Assembly (NCBI GenBank): GCA_963576735.1
Contig: OY755177.1
Location: forward strand, 5,270,001 to 5,334,000
Direction: 5' to 3'
Length of the DNA stretch: 64,000 nucleotides
Source: Bedellia somnulentella
Lineage: Eukaryota > Arthropoda > Insecta > Lepidoptera > Bedelliidae
Below the pieces are notes generated by a model. The model saw only the letters and a program-made list of their open reading frames with translations, did not search any database and was not told the origin of the DNA. Positions within the stretch are counted from its first letter, which is position 1. The number at the start of each line of letters is the position of its first letter. The position numbers and the translations under genes are program-made. This document shows positions 10,926 to 21,664 of this stretch, one piece after another.

Positions 10926-11835
10926 ATTTCTTCAGTAAATACAGGTTCAAAAAAGTTGTTGGTTACATAATTTCAGTCCATTACCATATTTTGCCATTGA
11001 CGGCGTCTGAAGTTTGATTGGTACAAAATTATTTTATTAATTATTAAATGTATGAATTACAAATTATTATTAAATTCCAAAATAATAAAATTACAAGTTA
11101 TAAGAAAATACAAATTAGAATAAGAATAAATTTAAACAATATCTTAAACTATTTCACCAAGCAGCTCAAATTAGGTTTATTACTTGTCACAGATCACAAT
11201 TATCCAGAAAATCCTTTACTTCACTACTACATTCGGACCAAGCATCTATGCAACCATTGTAAATCGGTCCTTAATAAAACATGATTTGTAAACATATTTT
11301 CAACTTCAAAATAAGAATTTAACCAAATGTTTTGATAACTAAAAAAACATAAGTTGCAACTAATGTCAATAACAGTAAGCGTAGTACTTGTTTCATTAAA
11401 TCATTATACAAAACCTACGAAAAGTAGGTTTATCACGATACATTTCTTAATATGTCAGACATGTTTTTGACTTCCTGACGAATTTCATTGCAATTTTTAT
11501 CTTAGCAGCTTTACTTATACCCACAAGGATTCAATTAATACAGTATTTTATACCAAACAATACAATCTGAAAGTCCTGTTTTCAGCTTTAAAGAGCTTTC
11601 AGTTACTCCTTACGTGAAACTTCAATGAAACAAGAACCACGCTTACTAAACAATATATTCAATCTACTTCTTAGCGCAAACGCGAACTGTCAATGTCCCA
11701 TAAACCATAACCTCCCATCAATGGCAAGCTATACAAGCTATACATATGTATATATATATGTGTGTGTACATATATATGTTGCGTCTAAATGAACTAGCGG
11801 CAAATGGAGCTCCTCATCTACTTGCGCACCCCGCG
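10926..11835. other. Downstream flank of gene U; no further gene seen
   Basis: AT-rich sequence with a short alternating TATA/TGTG tract at 11,743-11,780. It may hold the gene U 3' UTR, but I could not identify its end. Confidence 0.4.
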
Positions 11836-11958
11836 CTATGGGTCCACCTCGTGACAGACCTCCATGTAGTCAGGGTCGTGCATGATGTCCTTGATCATGT
11901 CCTTCAGCATCGTGTATCGGGGAAACATTGGGTACACTTTTGAACTTACGTAGTCTTT
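11836..11958 (-). CDS. Gene U terminal exon f (123 bp with TAG stop)
   Basis: The acceptor is CTCCATTTCAG. There are forty codons then TAG: KDYVSSKVYPMFPRYTMLKD, MIKDIMHDPDYMEVCHEVDP. The protein therefore ends in a Met/Asp-rich helix. I could not fix a polyadenylation site: the next 600 bp downstream on this strand are AT-rich with microsatellite-like TATA/TGTG runs near 11,740-11,780. No family is recognised. Confidence 0.72.
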   Translation of the reverse strand, partial: KDYVSSKVYPMFPRYTMLKDMIKDIMHDPDYMEVCHEVDP

Positions 11959-12087
11959 CTGAAATGGAGGATGGGTGGGTTAGTTTTTGGTTGCAGTAAA
12001 GTAAGAGTAAGAAATAATGAATACCAAAACATTTTTTCCTAATTTGAAAGAAGTTTCAAATATTTGAATGTGACTTAAAAGACTCAA

Positions 12088-12310
12088 AGACTCAAATGTT
12101 CACGCCGAAAATACCTGAATCCCGCATTTCACCTGGTGTTCAGAGTACCCAAATTTTGCTTGGACAGTGTACTCAAGTGTAGCCCCTGTAGGCCTATCGC
12201 CACACACGAACACACTGTCACATGACTAAGTACAACTTGTGTGCCATGTGGGTTTCCCTAAGATGTTTTCCCTCACCGTTAACAAACATGATAACTTTAC
12301 CACAAGTATT
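12088..12310 (-). mobile_element. SINE-B copy, diverged, head missing
   Basis: It matches SINE-B from the GTTCACGCCG end through CACCTGGTGTTCAGAGTACC, GGCCTATCGCC, CACTGTCACATGACTAAGTA and GTTTTCCCTCACCGTTAAC. The tRNA-like head is absent. It lies in the gene U intron between exons e and f. Confidence 0.75.
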
Positions 12311-12517
12311 TATTTAAAAGACTTAAAAAATGGATTATTTGGATTTCTCATAACTCATTTCATCTCTACAAATCTAGGAATGCGGAACTCTTTCATTTGA
12401 TGCGAGGCATACAAAAAGCTTTTAGAGAATATAATAAAATAACTTTGAGTTACTTAAAACAGAATTCCCTCATTACTCTCCAAGAAGCGTAATTTACAGC
12501 AGAAATTACCTAACCAT

Positions 12518-12780
12518 ACACATACTCATGCTATTAGTTCACATTGGGGTAGGCAAAGACTATCGATCGTCACTTTGTTCAATCGAATTCAATCAAAATC
12601 GCCCGGCAAACCTCACTATATTCATAAATCTTTTCGTACTCTCTCTTGTTCTTCCCACTTCGGGCGCCTACCTTTTGAGCACATTCTCTATTTCATCTAA
12701 ATGTGCCCTCCGTGGCTGTCCTCTACGCGCATTACCTCCTCAGTCGTTTTTTGCCTATTTATCTAAATGTTCAAAGTAAC
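12518..12780 (-). mobile_element. RTE-A LINE 3' fragment
   Basis: On the minus strand it carries the C-terminal ORF2 block and 3' end: an AGAGGACAGCCACGGAGGGC-like stretch, CTCAAAAGGTAGGCGCCCG, and a GTGACGATCGATAGTCTTTG block. The end is ATGAGTATGTGTATG. It is frameshifted and non-functional. It lies in the gene U intron. Confidence 0.65.
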
Positions 12781-12838
12781 ATAAATAAGTAAAGGATGAT
12801 TTTACGAAATCTATCAGAGAACACGATAATATATTCAC

Positions 12839-12877
12839 CTTCTCCACGATCTGACTGGGCAGATTCATCAGATCGAT
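12839..12877 (-). CDS. Gene U microexon e (39 bp)
   Basis: The acceptor is TTTACGTTCAG and the donor is GAGAAG/GTGAATAT. It has thirteen codons in phase 0, IDLMNLPSQIVEK. It fits exactly between exon d (ending RNLIRELK) and the terminal exon (starting KDYVSSKV). It is too short to appear as an open frame and was found by eye from the splice signals. Because it is a phase 0 multiple of three, it could be skipped without a frameshift. Confidence 0.6.
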
Positions 12878-13091
12878 CTGAACGTAAACTATGCAAATTA
12901 AGTTCAAATCAAGCGATCGATGGCGCACCAATAGTGCCCTAAGATTCTGAAAAAACTTTTAACTTACGTACTCATTTAATATTTTATTCTGATTTGAAGC
13001 GTTTTGAACTTTACTTTGAAAATATGTATATGTATAACAGTAAAATGAATAGATTGTGTTTGAAATTTCCTATGATCATATATGTCATATA

Positions 13092-13290
13092 TGTATACAT
13101 GTAATCACGGCTGTAAATCCCAAGAGGCCTTTTTTTTTACCCGCTACCTGGCCAGAACTAAGCTAATTTAAAAAAAAACTTATCCACTTTTGGAAGTATA
13201 GTGGGAAAAAGATAGTAAACTAAAAGTCGCGTCTTACGACAACCGCGTGGAAAGAAGTGGTTATAGTTATACTTGGCCGATGCTATACAA
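13092..13290 (-). mobile_element. SINE-A copy, degenerate
   Basis: It retains ATCACGGCTGTAAATCCCAA, TCCACTTTTGGAAG, GTGGGAAAAAGATAGTAAA and GTCGCGTCTTACGAC. The middle is deleted and the 5' end decayed. Confidence 0.65.
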
Positions 13291-13330
13291 TGATAGATCA
13301 TATAAATCCGAACAAAACTAAAATACATAC

Positions 13331-13437
13331 CTTTAGCTCTCTTATAAGGTTCCTCAGTCCAGTGTACTTCTTAAGAAGGCGATAAAGATCATTCGTCATC
13401 TGAGTATTCTCCGTCTCTATTTGCGATGTCGTCATAT
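13331..13437 (-). CDS. Gene U exon d (107 bp)
   Basis: The acceptor is TTTTTTCAG and the donor is CTAAAG/GTATGTATT. It reads two bases plus 35 codons, MTTSQIETENTQMTNDLYRL followed by LKKYTGLRNLIRELK, and leaves phase 0. Both splice sites are near consensus. The helical, charged composition continues that of exon c. Confidence 0.72.
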
Positions 13438-13544
13438 CTGAAAAAACATGGTTTTTAATTAAACGTCATATAACATACATGAATCGTAGTCATTTACTTT
13501 TTTAGATAATTATTCATCATCATCTTTATGTTGCTTTGTTGTGA

Positions 13545-13735
13545 GAGGAGACCAAGAGTCTTGAAGTGTTTTTTGTGTGATGTGGTTCGAGACCCATCAC
13601 TAACAAACATTTATTTTACTTTCTTTTTCCCCACAAAATTCCAAAGATGGCTATCGAATGTCAAATCCTGAAGGTCTGGATACCCTTTTTTGGTTTTTTG
13701 GGTTTTATAGCCGCGAGTATATGTATGTGTGTAGT
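13545..13735 (+). mobile_element. SINE-A copy, degenerate
   Basis: The sense strand shows GTGATGTGGTTCGAGACCCA, CATCACTAACAAACATTTAT, TTTTTGGGTTTTATAGCCGC and the GAGTATATGTATGTGTG tail. It is truncated at its 5' end. Confidence 0.65.
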
Positions 13736-13847
13736 GTATGTTTGATTTAAGGTCAGTATCATCGTCACAGCACCATCTTGGGGCTCAGCCGCATAGTATA
13801 CATAAAATTGGGAATTTTATAAATATAGTAAAACAAAGATGATGATG

Positions 13848-14343
13848 ATGATGTTCTTGTTCCTACGCTTATGTATGGCAGTGAATGCTGGGTGTGGCAG
13901 AAGAAGCATGAAAGCAGAGTGAATGCTGTGGAGATGAGGTCCCTCAGAAAAATTTGTAATGTTAGATTATGTGATCTTATGAGGAATGAGTGATTCGGGA
14001 AAGGTGTGGTGTAAAAGATGATATTGTAAGAAAGATAGAAAAAGGAATGTTGAGATAGTTTGGGCATATAGAGAGGATGGATGACAGTAAATTGGTGAAA
14101 GAGATCTATAGAGCCAATGTGGAAGGTAATGTTAGTAGAGGACGACCTCGGAGGACACATTTGGATCAAATAGAAAATGTGCTCAAAAAGGCAGGTGTCC
14201 GAAATACGAAGAATGAATGAGCATGTATGAAAAGATTCTTGGATGTAAATGAAGCTAGAGAGGTTTGCCAGGATCGTACTAAGTGGCGATCGATAGTCTC
14301 TGCCTACTCAATGGAAACTAACGGCGTGAGAATATGTATGTAT
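13848..14343 (+). pseudogene. RTE-A LINE, ORF2 C-terminus and 3' end (longest copy)
   Basis: The best view of RTE-A. Reading through a few stops and shifts gives MYGSECWVWQKKHESRVNAV, MRSLRKICNVR, FGHIERMDDSKLVKEIYRAN, VEGNVSRGRPRRTHLDQIEN, VLKKAGVRNTKN, and NEAREVCQDRTKWRSIVSAY, then GGCGTGAGAATATGTATGTA. The LMYGSE...W and RWFGHxxRM...GRPRRxH motifs are typical of RTE-clade ORF2 C-termini. No RT catalytic core remains here. The 134-codon antisense frame is a shadow. Confidence 0.8.
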
Positions 14344-14702
14344 AAAACAAAGCTGTCTTATTATTTTCTTAACAGTTTCAACTCCAGCGTTTCAACAATA
14401 AAAACTCATTTGCGCCAAGTTCCATTTAGTTCCTCATTTATACTCAAACTTTAATATTTATTCTTGTCTCAGTTATTATTTATGTGAATGGATGAGAAAA
14501 GTTGTTCATTTTCTGTAGCGGAAAGTTTTTGATTAGTTGAGACCGTTTCAGAATGGATGTGCCTTAAAGTTTAATTGCACTTTTTTTGCGTAAGCAAGAT
14601 GTGACTACAAATTTTAGTTGTGCTGCCATTTTACTATAATAACGTTATGGATTGTTTTGTCTTATATTATTATGCTTATATAACAACTTCCAAATGTGAA
14701 TG

Positions 14703-14777
14703 GGGAGTATCTAGCTCTGAAGCTCTGGCTACCCGTTTTTGGATTTATGGCCGTGAGTATATGTATGTATGTATATT
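14703..14777 (+). mobile_element. SINE-A 3' end fragment
   Basis: AGCTCTGAAGCTCTGGCTAC, TTTATGGCCGTGAGTATATG and the (TATG)n tail. Only the last third survives. Confidence 0.7.
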
Positions 14778-15189
14778 ATTATTATACCATGACTTGAATG
14801 ATCATTGTCTTGACACATACTGTGCATGTACGTATTATGTTTTTGCAGTAAATAATCATTCATAGGGTAATATTCATTGCAATGCATATTAGTTTCCCAA
14901 ATGTACAATTGGAACACCAGTGAGTTTTTATTTACGGCCACTTCACTCAAAATAGTCTCCACGTTTTCGCGTATCTCATTTATCATTAGGCTAGCCAAAG
15001 GTTTTATGAAAAACAAACAAAAAATAAATTTAGGGCATATATTTAAGAACATTGCATGTTTATTTCATACAATGATCATGCATTTCAAACTGGGAATGAA
15101 TAGTTTTATTGGAGTGAAGCTATCTTTGACTATCTAACATGCAAGTAAACTTGAAATAAAAGCGAAATAAAAGTGGTATTAAGCCGGCC

Positions 15190-15475
15190 GAATCAAATTG
15201 TATGGCACTGGCTGAAAATCAGCGCCACGGTTGGTGACATCATCATCTGTGGCAACATGCTGAGCTAGTAACCAATTCACTGCATAGGGCTGCTTTTTTA
15301 TATAGTATTTTCTAAGATTTTCACGATTGCACACTTTTTTATGTTTTAATTTTTTTACTTATGTTCTTTTGTTGTTTTTGTTTACCACTATGTTTTTTTT
15401 ATTTTTTATTTGTTGTGTATTTTCCTGTGCACTGAATAAAGTTTTTTCTTTCTTTCTTTCTTCTTTCTAAATAAT
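15190..15475 (+). mobile_element. LINE 3' UTR with (CTTT)n tail
   Basis: CACTGGCTGAAAATCAGCGC and GGCAACATGCTGAGC resemble the 3' UTR of the LINE at 35,205-36,182 (GTCTGAAAATCAG..GCTGAG). The end is TGCACTGAATAAAGTTTTTT then (CTTT)n. The coding part is lost. Confidence 0.6.
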
Positions 15476-15691
15476 GCCTATAATTGTTGTATATATTATC
15501 ATCTCCTCAATTTCAACAAGGGCACAGTATTTGAGCTCGTACCTCTTTCCATAAACAAAAATTTTGATATTATTTTCACCAAAAGATAGCTACATTATTC
15601 TGACACATTACCATTTACTCGAATAATCCAAAAAATGTATCCGTGCAAACACAAAAGCGAATCGATCATCTTTATACAAAAAACACTATAC

Positions 15692-15890
15692 CATTCAAGC
15701 GTTCTATCCTCTCCCTCCGATCAGCAGCTTCCTCAGCCAACTTGCTGGAAGTCTTGACTCCTTCTCCAGACTTCTGTGTCTTCTCCATGATAGCGCACGC
15801 TCTCAGAACGAAGGCTGGTACTGTCTCCGCCTTCTCTTGCCGAGGAATCTCCACCAGCGACCAGTACTGGGTCTCCAGTTTGATCACATC
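15692..15890 (-). CDS. Gene U exon c (199 bp)
   Basis: The acceptor is AATAATTCCAG and the donor is GAATG/GTATAG. It has 66 codons and one base, beginning DVIKLETQYWSLVEIPRQEK and ending in the charged, coiled-coil-like stretch LAEEAADRRERIERLN. The trailing G joins AT of the next exon to give Asp. It contains no stop, its GC content is high compared with both flanks, and nearly all of its length is covered by one open frame. It is separated from exon b3 by an intron of about 26 kb. Confidence 0.72.
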
Positions 15891-16379
15891 CTGGAATTAT
15901 TTGGTAATATCGTAAAGAACTTAATAGATGACAGGGAAATATTCAAAAGTATTCAAGGATCATTGTATTAACTGTGTCGCCAATTGCTCTGTGTTTTTTT
16001 ATTATTGTGCCCTAAGACATAAATAAATGATTGTTTACTTCATTTGTCACTAAATAAATATAAAAAGATTTAGGAAACTGATCTGAAATGAAATTTGTAC
16101 GATACTAATTGCTCAGACCACGACAGGAAGTGGAACGGCTGTAAATCGGCGCTTTTAGATTACAGTAAAACTAACAATGATGAGCTTAACTCTTGGGTTT
16201 AGGAAATGCATTTATTGTACGAAATTGTCATTAATTCGATTTCAAATATATGTTATTAAAATATATCAAACTAAGTACAATAATGGTTTGTGAATGATGT
16301 TAATGGATATGGAATACCAACTAAAATATTTATTTGGTGTTTTTTAAATTAACATGATGCGGCAAGCTACAAATATATT

Positions 16380-16475
16380 TGTCTGTTTCTGTCTGCAAGC
16401 AAGGATAAAACCCGCAACTACAATGCCAGGATGCTAACCTATGTATTACTAGACCACAACCGCCATCAGCTAACT
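16380..16475 (-). repeat. tRNA-like SINE fragment
   Basis: On the minus strand TGGCGGTTGTGGTCTAGTAA resembles an A box, and GTTGCGGGTTTTATCC a B box about 40 bases on. The ends do not pair as a tRNA acceptor, so it is treated as a SINE head or pseudogene. Confidence 0.4.
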
Positions 16476-16494
16476 AAAATATAATATTCTGTTA

Positions 16495-16749
16495 TACATA
16501 CATACATATATACATATACTCACGGCTGTAAATACCTAGAAGGGGTAGCCAGAGCTAAGGAATTAGAAGTTCCTCAGCCACTTTTGGAAAAATGAGTGGG
16601 GAAAAGATGGTAAAGTAAAGGTTGTTGGTGATGGGTCTCCAACCGCGTCGCCCAAAAATCCCTTAAAAGGCCCAATAATGTTAGTCGCCTCTTACGTACA
16701 CCCATCGGTAGAAACGGGGTAGTGCTATTCTAAGCCGACACTACACGGC
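16495..16749 (-). mobile_element. SINE-A copy, full length
   Basis: Complete from the CATACATAC tail to CACTACACGGCTG, with the same internal blocks as the copy at 718-969. Short ATTCT flanks may be the target duplication. Confidence 0.85.
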
Positions 16750-16849
16750 TGATTCTAACAAAAAATACACATGACACAATTAAGACAATATCCGCTTAAT
16801 AAGATTTGATGGATGTTTTACACCTAGAAATAAAAAAATACTAAAGGAA

Positions 16850-17192
16850 AAAAACGCCGTGATAGCGCAATGGGTAGAACACCGGTTATCGTGCAAACGT
16901 CCAATTTGTCGTTTCTAAAGACATATGTGTGGTTTATTTATCACGGTTGCTAACGGTGAGGGAAAACATCGTGAGGAAACCCACATGGCTGAGTTGTACT
17001 TAGTCATGTGACAGTGTATTCGTACAAAACGGCGATAGGCCTGCCCCCTATCACGTGAGTACACTGTCCATGCAAAACGTGGGTACTCTGAACACCAAGT
17101 GACGAAGTCACGTGATGTTCAGAAGTATTAGTACCTCTGCCAACCCCTTCGGGGATATTCGGCGTGAACGTTTATGTTATGTTATGTTATGT
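16850..17192 (+). mobile_element. SINE-B copy with target duplication
   Basis: The head is GCCGTGATAGCGCAATGGGT (A box region) and the end is GATATTCGGCGTGAACG plus TTATG repeats. The B box region is deleted. TACTAAAGGAA at 16,839-16,849 and 17,193-17,203 is an 11-bp target duplication. CACGTG occurs twice. Confidence 0.88.
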
Positions 17193-17639
17193 TACTAAAG
17201 GAATGAAATAAAACAACGGTTTACTGCAGATTATAAAATACTTACACGAAATACCGAGTTTTAAAGTGGTATTGAGGTCTTATAACTTATAACTGGCTAC
17301 GTATAACTAACAAAATATAAAAAACTTCATTCGAACAAAAAATATTCGTTAAAAAATGTGCAAATTATATTGAGCCACATTCTCCGCGTTTTGGCTTGCA
17401 TTTCCACATGATTCCATTTAGTTTTATAGCAAGCTTTCATTTAATTTTAACATTAGAGGTGCAAGGCTTGCACAAGCGACCTTCTACTTAGATAACGCGT
17501 GGTATAAAACGCCATCTCTTTCGCACTTACATAGTATCTTATACTTTTATCTCGTTCTAACCGTCAGAGTGACGATAAAATAGCGCTCACGCTAGGCATT
17601 TAGAGTTGATGCAGAAGCGATGTGGTGCCCATGAAATTG

Positions 17640-17870
17640 ATACTAAAAGAAGTGCCCATGAAGACAGCGGTGTGAAAGATGATGTTGTAAAAAATAGGAA
17701 TGTTAAGACGGTCTGAGCACATAGAGAGGATCAAATTAACCGTTAATAGTAATGTCAGTAAGTGACGACCACGGTGGACACATTTGGATCAAATTATTTT
17801 TTTTTTTGAAAAAGGTAGGCGTCTAAAATTTAATTACAAACACATGGCGTGAGAATATGTATTCATGCAA
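17640..17870 (+). mobile_element. RTE-A LINE fragment, very decayed
   Basis: Recognisable blocks are GTGTGAAAGATGATGTTGTA, CACATAGAGAGGATC, GGTGGACACATTTGGATCAA, AAAAAGGTAGGCGTC, and ATGGCGTGAGAATATGTATT. There are many small deletions. Confidence 0.65.
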
Positions 17871-18164
17871 GTTTTCAGAGGAAGATATGTTTTTGCTTCC
17901 TTTTTCGCTTAAAATATTCTCTGCTACGACATTTAATATTGGATATTGTCCATATTCCCATTTTTTTTACCGAAATTGGTAACTTTCGGATCATAAATAT
18001 AAGTTACCAGCCATATCACGATTTTATAACATTAAAAACTTCACCATATAGTTGCCTCGAATAAACCTCACGGGAAGAGATAGAGTTTGCTCTCAGTGAC
18101 TCAGTACGATAGGTGATCATGGTATTATTTTATCGTTAGAAAGAAGATTTTTTTAAATGTTTTA

Positions 18165-18427
18165 CATACATACATAATATACATATACTCACGGATATAA
18201 ATCCCTTAACGGGGCAGCCAATGCTTTGGAATGAGAAATTCCTCAGCCACTTTTGGAAGTTGATTGGGGAAAAGTTGGTAATAATAAATGTTTTTGGTGA
18301 CGGGTCTCCAACCACATCGGCCAAAAATCACTTAAAAAGCCTCTATACCCTTAGTCGCCTCTTACGATCACCCACGGGTAGAAATGGGGTAGTGTTATTC
18401 TAAGCCGACACTACACGGCGAAAATTA
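18165..18427 (-). mobile_element. SINE-A copy, full length
   Basis: All SINE-A blocks are present from the CATACATACATA tail to CACTACACGGCG. AAATGTTTTA lies directly before the tail (18,155-18,164) and again just after the 5' end, a probable 10-bp target duplication. Confidence 0.85.
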
Positions 18428-18703
18428 AAATGTTTTAATAGTATAGTATCCATGAAAAGTGGTTTTAACCGCTCGAAGCATTCTTGGTTCTAAAATATTT
18501 TACTTAGTGGAAGTTTAAAAATAACATGTCCACCATTCCCGCCGAGTTTTTACTTTATTATGAGTTTAAATTGCTTTTCCTCATTTTGTACGAGACTGTC
18601 CAATTAGCTTTGCTACATATTTTATTCGGAACCAGTCGAAAGTGTCATAAAAATATGTTACCTGAGTATATGTGTTAGTGCTATTCTAAGCCATTCTAAG
18701 TGA

Positions 18704-19632
18704 ATATATATGTCGTAGGATGATTTGATGTTTAGGTTTTTTGCAAAAAACCCAGGGATTTTGCAAAAATCCGGATAATTAGACAACGGTTATAGTATTT
18801 TCTAATCTTACTAGGTTTTTTGCAAAAAAACTAGTTGGTTTAGAAAGATTGTACTTCTTTAATGCTGATTGGCTGATTTCTGATTGCTCGCCTACACTTA
18901 TTCTGATTGGTTCGTCATTATGGTATTGAAACATTATAGCTAGAGTTGTAAAGGTTAAGAAATGACAATACTTATTTGATACTAGGAATCAAATATATTT
19001 TTTTACTCTTTTGTTGGAGTGAAATTACAATAACGTTCGGACGTATTATACACAGATCAAGTTACCCCAAAATAAGTAACACTTGTATTATGGGATACTA
19101 ACTCAGCGATATATTTCATATAATATAATACAGATATGCTCTTCACATAAATGTTGCTCTCAGCGGGGATCAAACCCGCAACCTCCACACCGAAAACCCA
19201 GTCACCTTTCCACTCGGCCACGGATGTCTTCAATATAGGTAGGAGCAATAAAATAAGTACGTTTTAAACTGTAGTATTGAGGTATTATAGCTACAGTTCT
19301 AAAGGGAAATGACAATACTATTGTAACTTTTTGTAACTAAAATTAAAATAACAATCAAATTAAATGTAGGTAGGAACAATGAGGTAAGTACGTCATACAA
19401 CAACCAATCAGAGATGACGTGTTTATGGGGCACTGCAATCGACCAATCAGTGTGCTGTATTCATAAAAACTGACATTTCATTTCGGAGTCATACTAAACC
19501 AACTAGTTTTTTTGCAAAAAACCTAGTAAGATTAGAAAATATTATAACCGTTGTCTAATTATCCGGATTTTTGCAAAATCCCTAGGTTTTTTGCAAAAAA
19601 CCTAAACATCAAATCATCCTACGACATATATA
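18704..19632. mobile_element. Foldback-like DNA element with ~135-bp inverted arms
   Basis: The left arm 18,704-18,841 and right arm 19,495-19,632 are near-exact inverted copies, outermost ATATATGTCGTAGGATGATT. Each arm contains three TTTTTTGCAAAAAA-type short palindromes. The centre has further structure: paired ATTGGT/ACCAAT boxes, two direct-repeat pairs (GCTAGAGTTGTAAAG/GCTACAGTTCTAAAG; TAGGTAGGAGCAAT/TAGGTAGGAACAAT), and a tRNA-like block. There is no transposase. The flanks are TATATA-like, so the target duplication is unclear. Confidence 0.8.
19150..19222 (-). repeat. tRNA-like block inside foldback element
   Basis: The minus strand has TCCGTGGCCGAGTGG (A box type) and, about 33 bases on, TTGCGGGTTTGATCCCCGC (a B box with a perfect 5-bp T stem). 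The acceptor arms do not pair convincingly. It is more likely a SINE head or tRNA pseudogene than a working serine/leucine-type tRNA. Confidence 0.45.
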
Positions 19633-20020
19633 TTATATTCAATATTAAGTGAGTATCCCATAATTTAGGGTTGACTTGATCTGTGTAATATGCCCTGATA
19701 TGTACAAAAGTTATGAATATCTGTGAAAATACCGTTGCTACAGAAGAAAATTGAACCGCGGAAAGTAATTGTTCAATGGAGCCCAATCTAAGCAACTGCT
19801 GGAAAAGTTTCCTGCAGCTGTAATGTGAGAACAAGAAAGCCTTGTGAGTACCGGAAGTGTTCGAGTGGATAACTTTGTTCTGGACCTGTGCCAAACTAAT
19901 GTTCATTATCTGCTATATCGGGGAAATGCTTACAGTCCCATTTATGGTAATGGCAAATTGAAGTTTTTGCTCCTGCCATTTTGTTTTTCTGTTTGTTTTA
20001 TTTATTTTTCTTTACTGTCC

Positions 20021-20272
20021 TACATACATACATACATATACTCATGGCTATAGATCCCAAGAAGGGATAGCCAGAGCTTTGGAATAAGAAATTCCTCAGC
20101 CATTTTTGGAAGTTGAGTGGGAATGAGATGGTAAAATAAAGGTTGTTGGTGATGGGTCTCCAACCGCATCGCCCAAAAATCCATTATAAAGCCCCAATAT
20201 CCTTAGTCGCCTCTTACGTCCACCCACGGATAGAAATGGAGTAGTGCTATTCTAAGCCGACACTACACAGCA
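20021..20272 (-). mobile_element. SINE-A copy, full length
   Basis: Complete, starting with four CATA units and ending CACTACACAGC. The last 20 bp (AAGCTGACACTACACAGCAT) are duplicated just outside at 20,274-20,293, suggesting slippage at the 5' end. Confidence 0.85.
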
Positions 20273-20329
20273 TAAGCTGACACTACACAGCATCATGTCA
20301 GTATGTCATCTTAGGTAATAAATATTAAG

Positions 20330-20515
20330 TAACATATACTTACGGTTTGAAATTATATAAAGGGGTAACAGGAGCTTCAAGTCAATTAATACTTAGCTAT
20401 ATTCGGATAGTTATTCCAACAATCCTTTAGGGGCCCGTATACACTAAGTTTAAGTCGCCTTGTACTCGACCTCCATGATATATGAGTAAGTACTATTTCA
20501 AGCTGATACTGCACA
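20330..20515 (-). mobile_element. SINE-A copy, ancient
   Basis: It retains ACATATACTTACGG, AAGGGGTAACAGGAGCTTC, TAAGTCGCCTTGTAC and AAGCTGATACTGCACA in the right order. It is directly beside the younger copy at 20,021. Confidence 0.55.
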
Positions 20516-20904
20516 AAATAAAAAACAACTCATTACCGTGTAAACGAAAATAATAATAGCGCATCAAAAATAATGCCATAAAAAATTTCAAGTGTACATC
20601 GCAAACGTAACTGTTATACAGAGCAAGGAACCATAACGTGAACACACAAACCCAAACTCTCTTTCCTACATTTTTATGTATGGTCTTGGTATGGTCGCTT
20701 GGTATTAACTATACGATGTTAAATTTACTAACCTACTAAACAAAACTGTTCTATCGTTAATATACTTTACATAAATAATGCATCTGAGATATTCAAATGC
20801 TACTTTTTAAGACGGCTACCAGGAACTTTCTGTCATTTTGCCGAAAATTGAGAGTTTTAAATTCTATATCTGTGGAACCAACGAGTTTCTAAAATTATTT
20901 GAAA

Positions 20905-21213
20905 ATAATAATAGGGCACATCGAGAGGATGGATGATAGGAAATTGGTAAAAGGTATCTATAGAGCTAGTGTGGAAGGTAATGTTAGTAGAGGACGGCCA
21001 CGAAATACACACTTGGACCAAATTGAAAGTGTGCTCAAAAAGGCAGGCGTCCGAAGTATTAAGAATAAAAGAGCATGTATGTAAAGATTGATGGATGTAG
21101 ACGAAGCAAAAGGGGTTTGCCAGGATCGTACGAAGTGGCGATCGATAGTCTCTGCCTACCCCAATGGGAATTAACGGCGTGAGTATATGTATGTATGTAT
21201 GTATGTAACAGGG
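20905..21213 (+). pseudogene. RTE-A LINE ORF2 C-terminus and complete 3' end
   Basis: It reads GHIERMDDRKLVKGIYRASV, EGNVSRGRPRNTHLDQIESV, LKKAGVRSIKNKRACM, one stop, then VCQDRTKWRSIVSAYPNGN and the terminus CGGCGTGAGTATATGTATG with (TATG)n. This is the best-preserved 3' end of the family, and its last ~17 bp are shared with SINE-A. The 154-codon antisense frame over it is a shadow. Confidence 0.8.
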
Positions 21214-21664
21214 GCTCCATAGAACTTTCATTTTATCAGTATTATAACTATGAATATAAATTACATATATACGTAATATACTAACGTATAGACCAACTAC
21301 TCTTCCTGAAGAACTTGCCACTTAAATGAATAAATTTGTATAACATGAATGATTATGATTAAAATATTTTAAAACACAGTTGATATTAATGCGGTATATT
21401 TACACATAAAATTCCTCAATATAAAAGATAAAATTATTATTCATACAGTTTTTTTTATAAATATTTAATTCTTCTTAGGTACAGGTGTAAATTTTGTTAA
21501 AATGTTTTCTGGGATGGGAAATGATTAAAGGGATTTATATGTGGAAAGTGTACGGCGTTAAAACGCAGCTTATGTTCCGCTTGAAAATAGCACTTAGAAA
21601 AGAAAAAGTAAAATTATATATATAAAATATACAAAGACCGTTCAACCTGGTGGGGGGCTACCTA

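Noticed and set aside
13765..14169. 134-codon minus-strand ORF
   Set aside because: It is antisense to the RTE-A fragment at 13,848-14,343 and has no recognisable motif of its own.
19150..19222. Serine/leucine-type tRNA on the minus strand
   Set aside because: A and B boxes are present, but there is no convincing acceptor stem, and it sits inside a foldback-like element.
20857..21321. 154-codon minus-strand ORF
   Set aside because: It is antisense to the RTE-A ORF2 tail at 20,905-21,213; the frame is a shadow of the LINE coding sequence.
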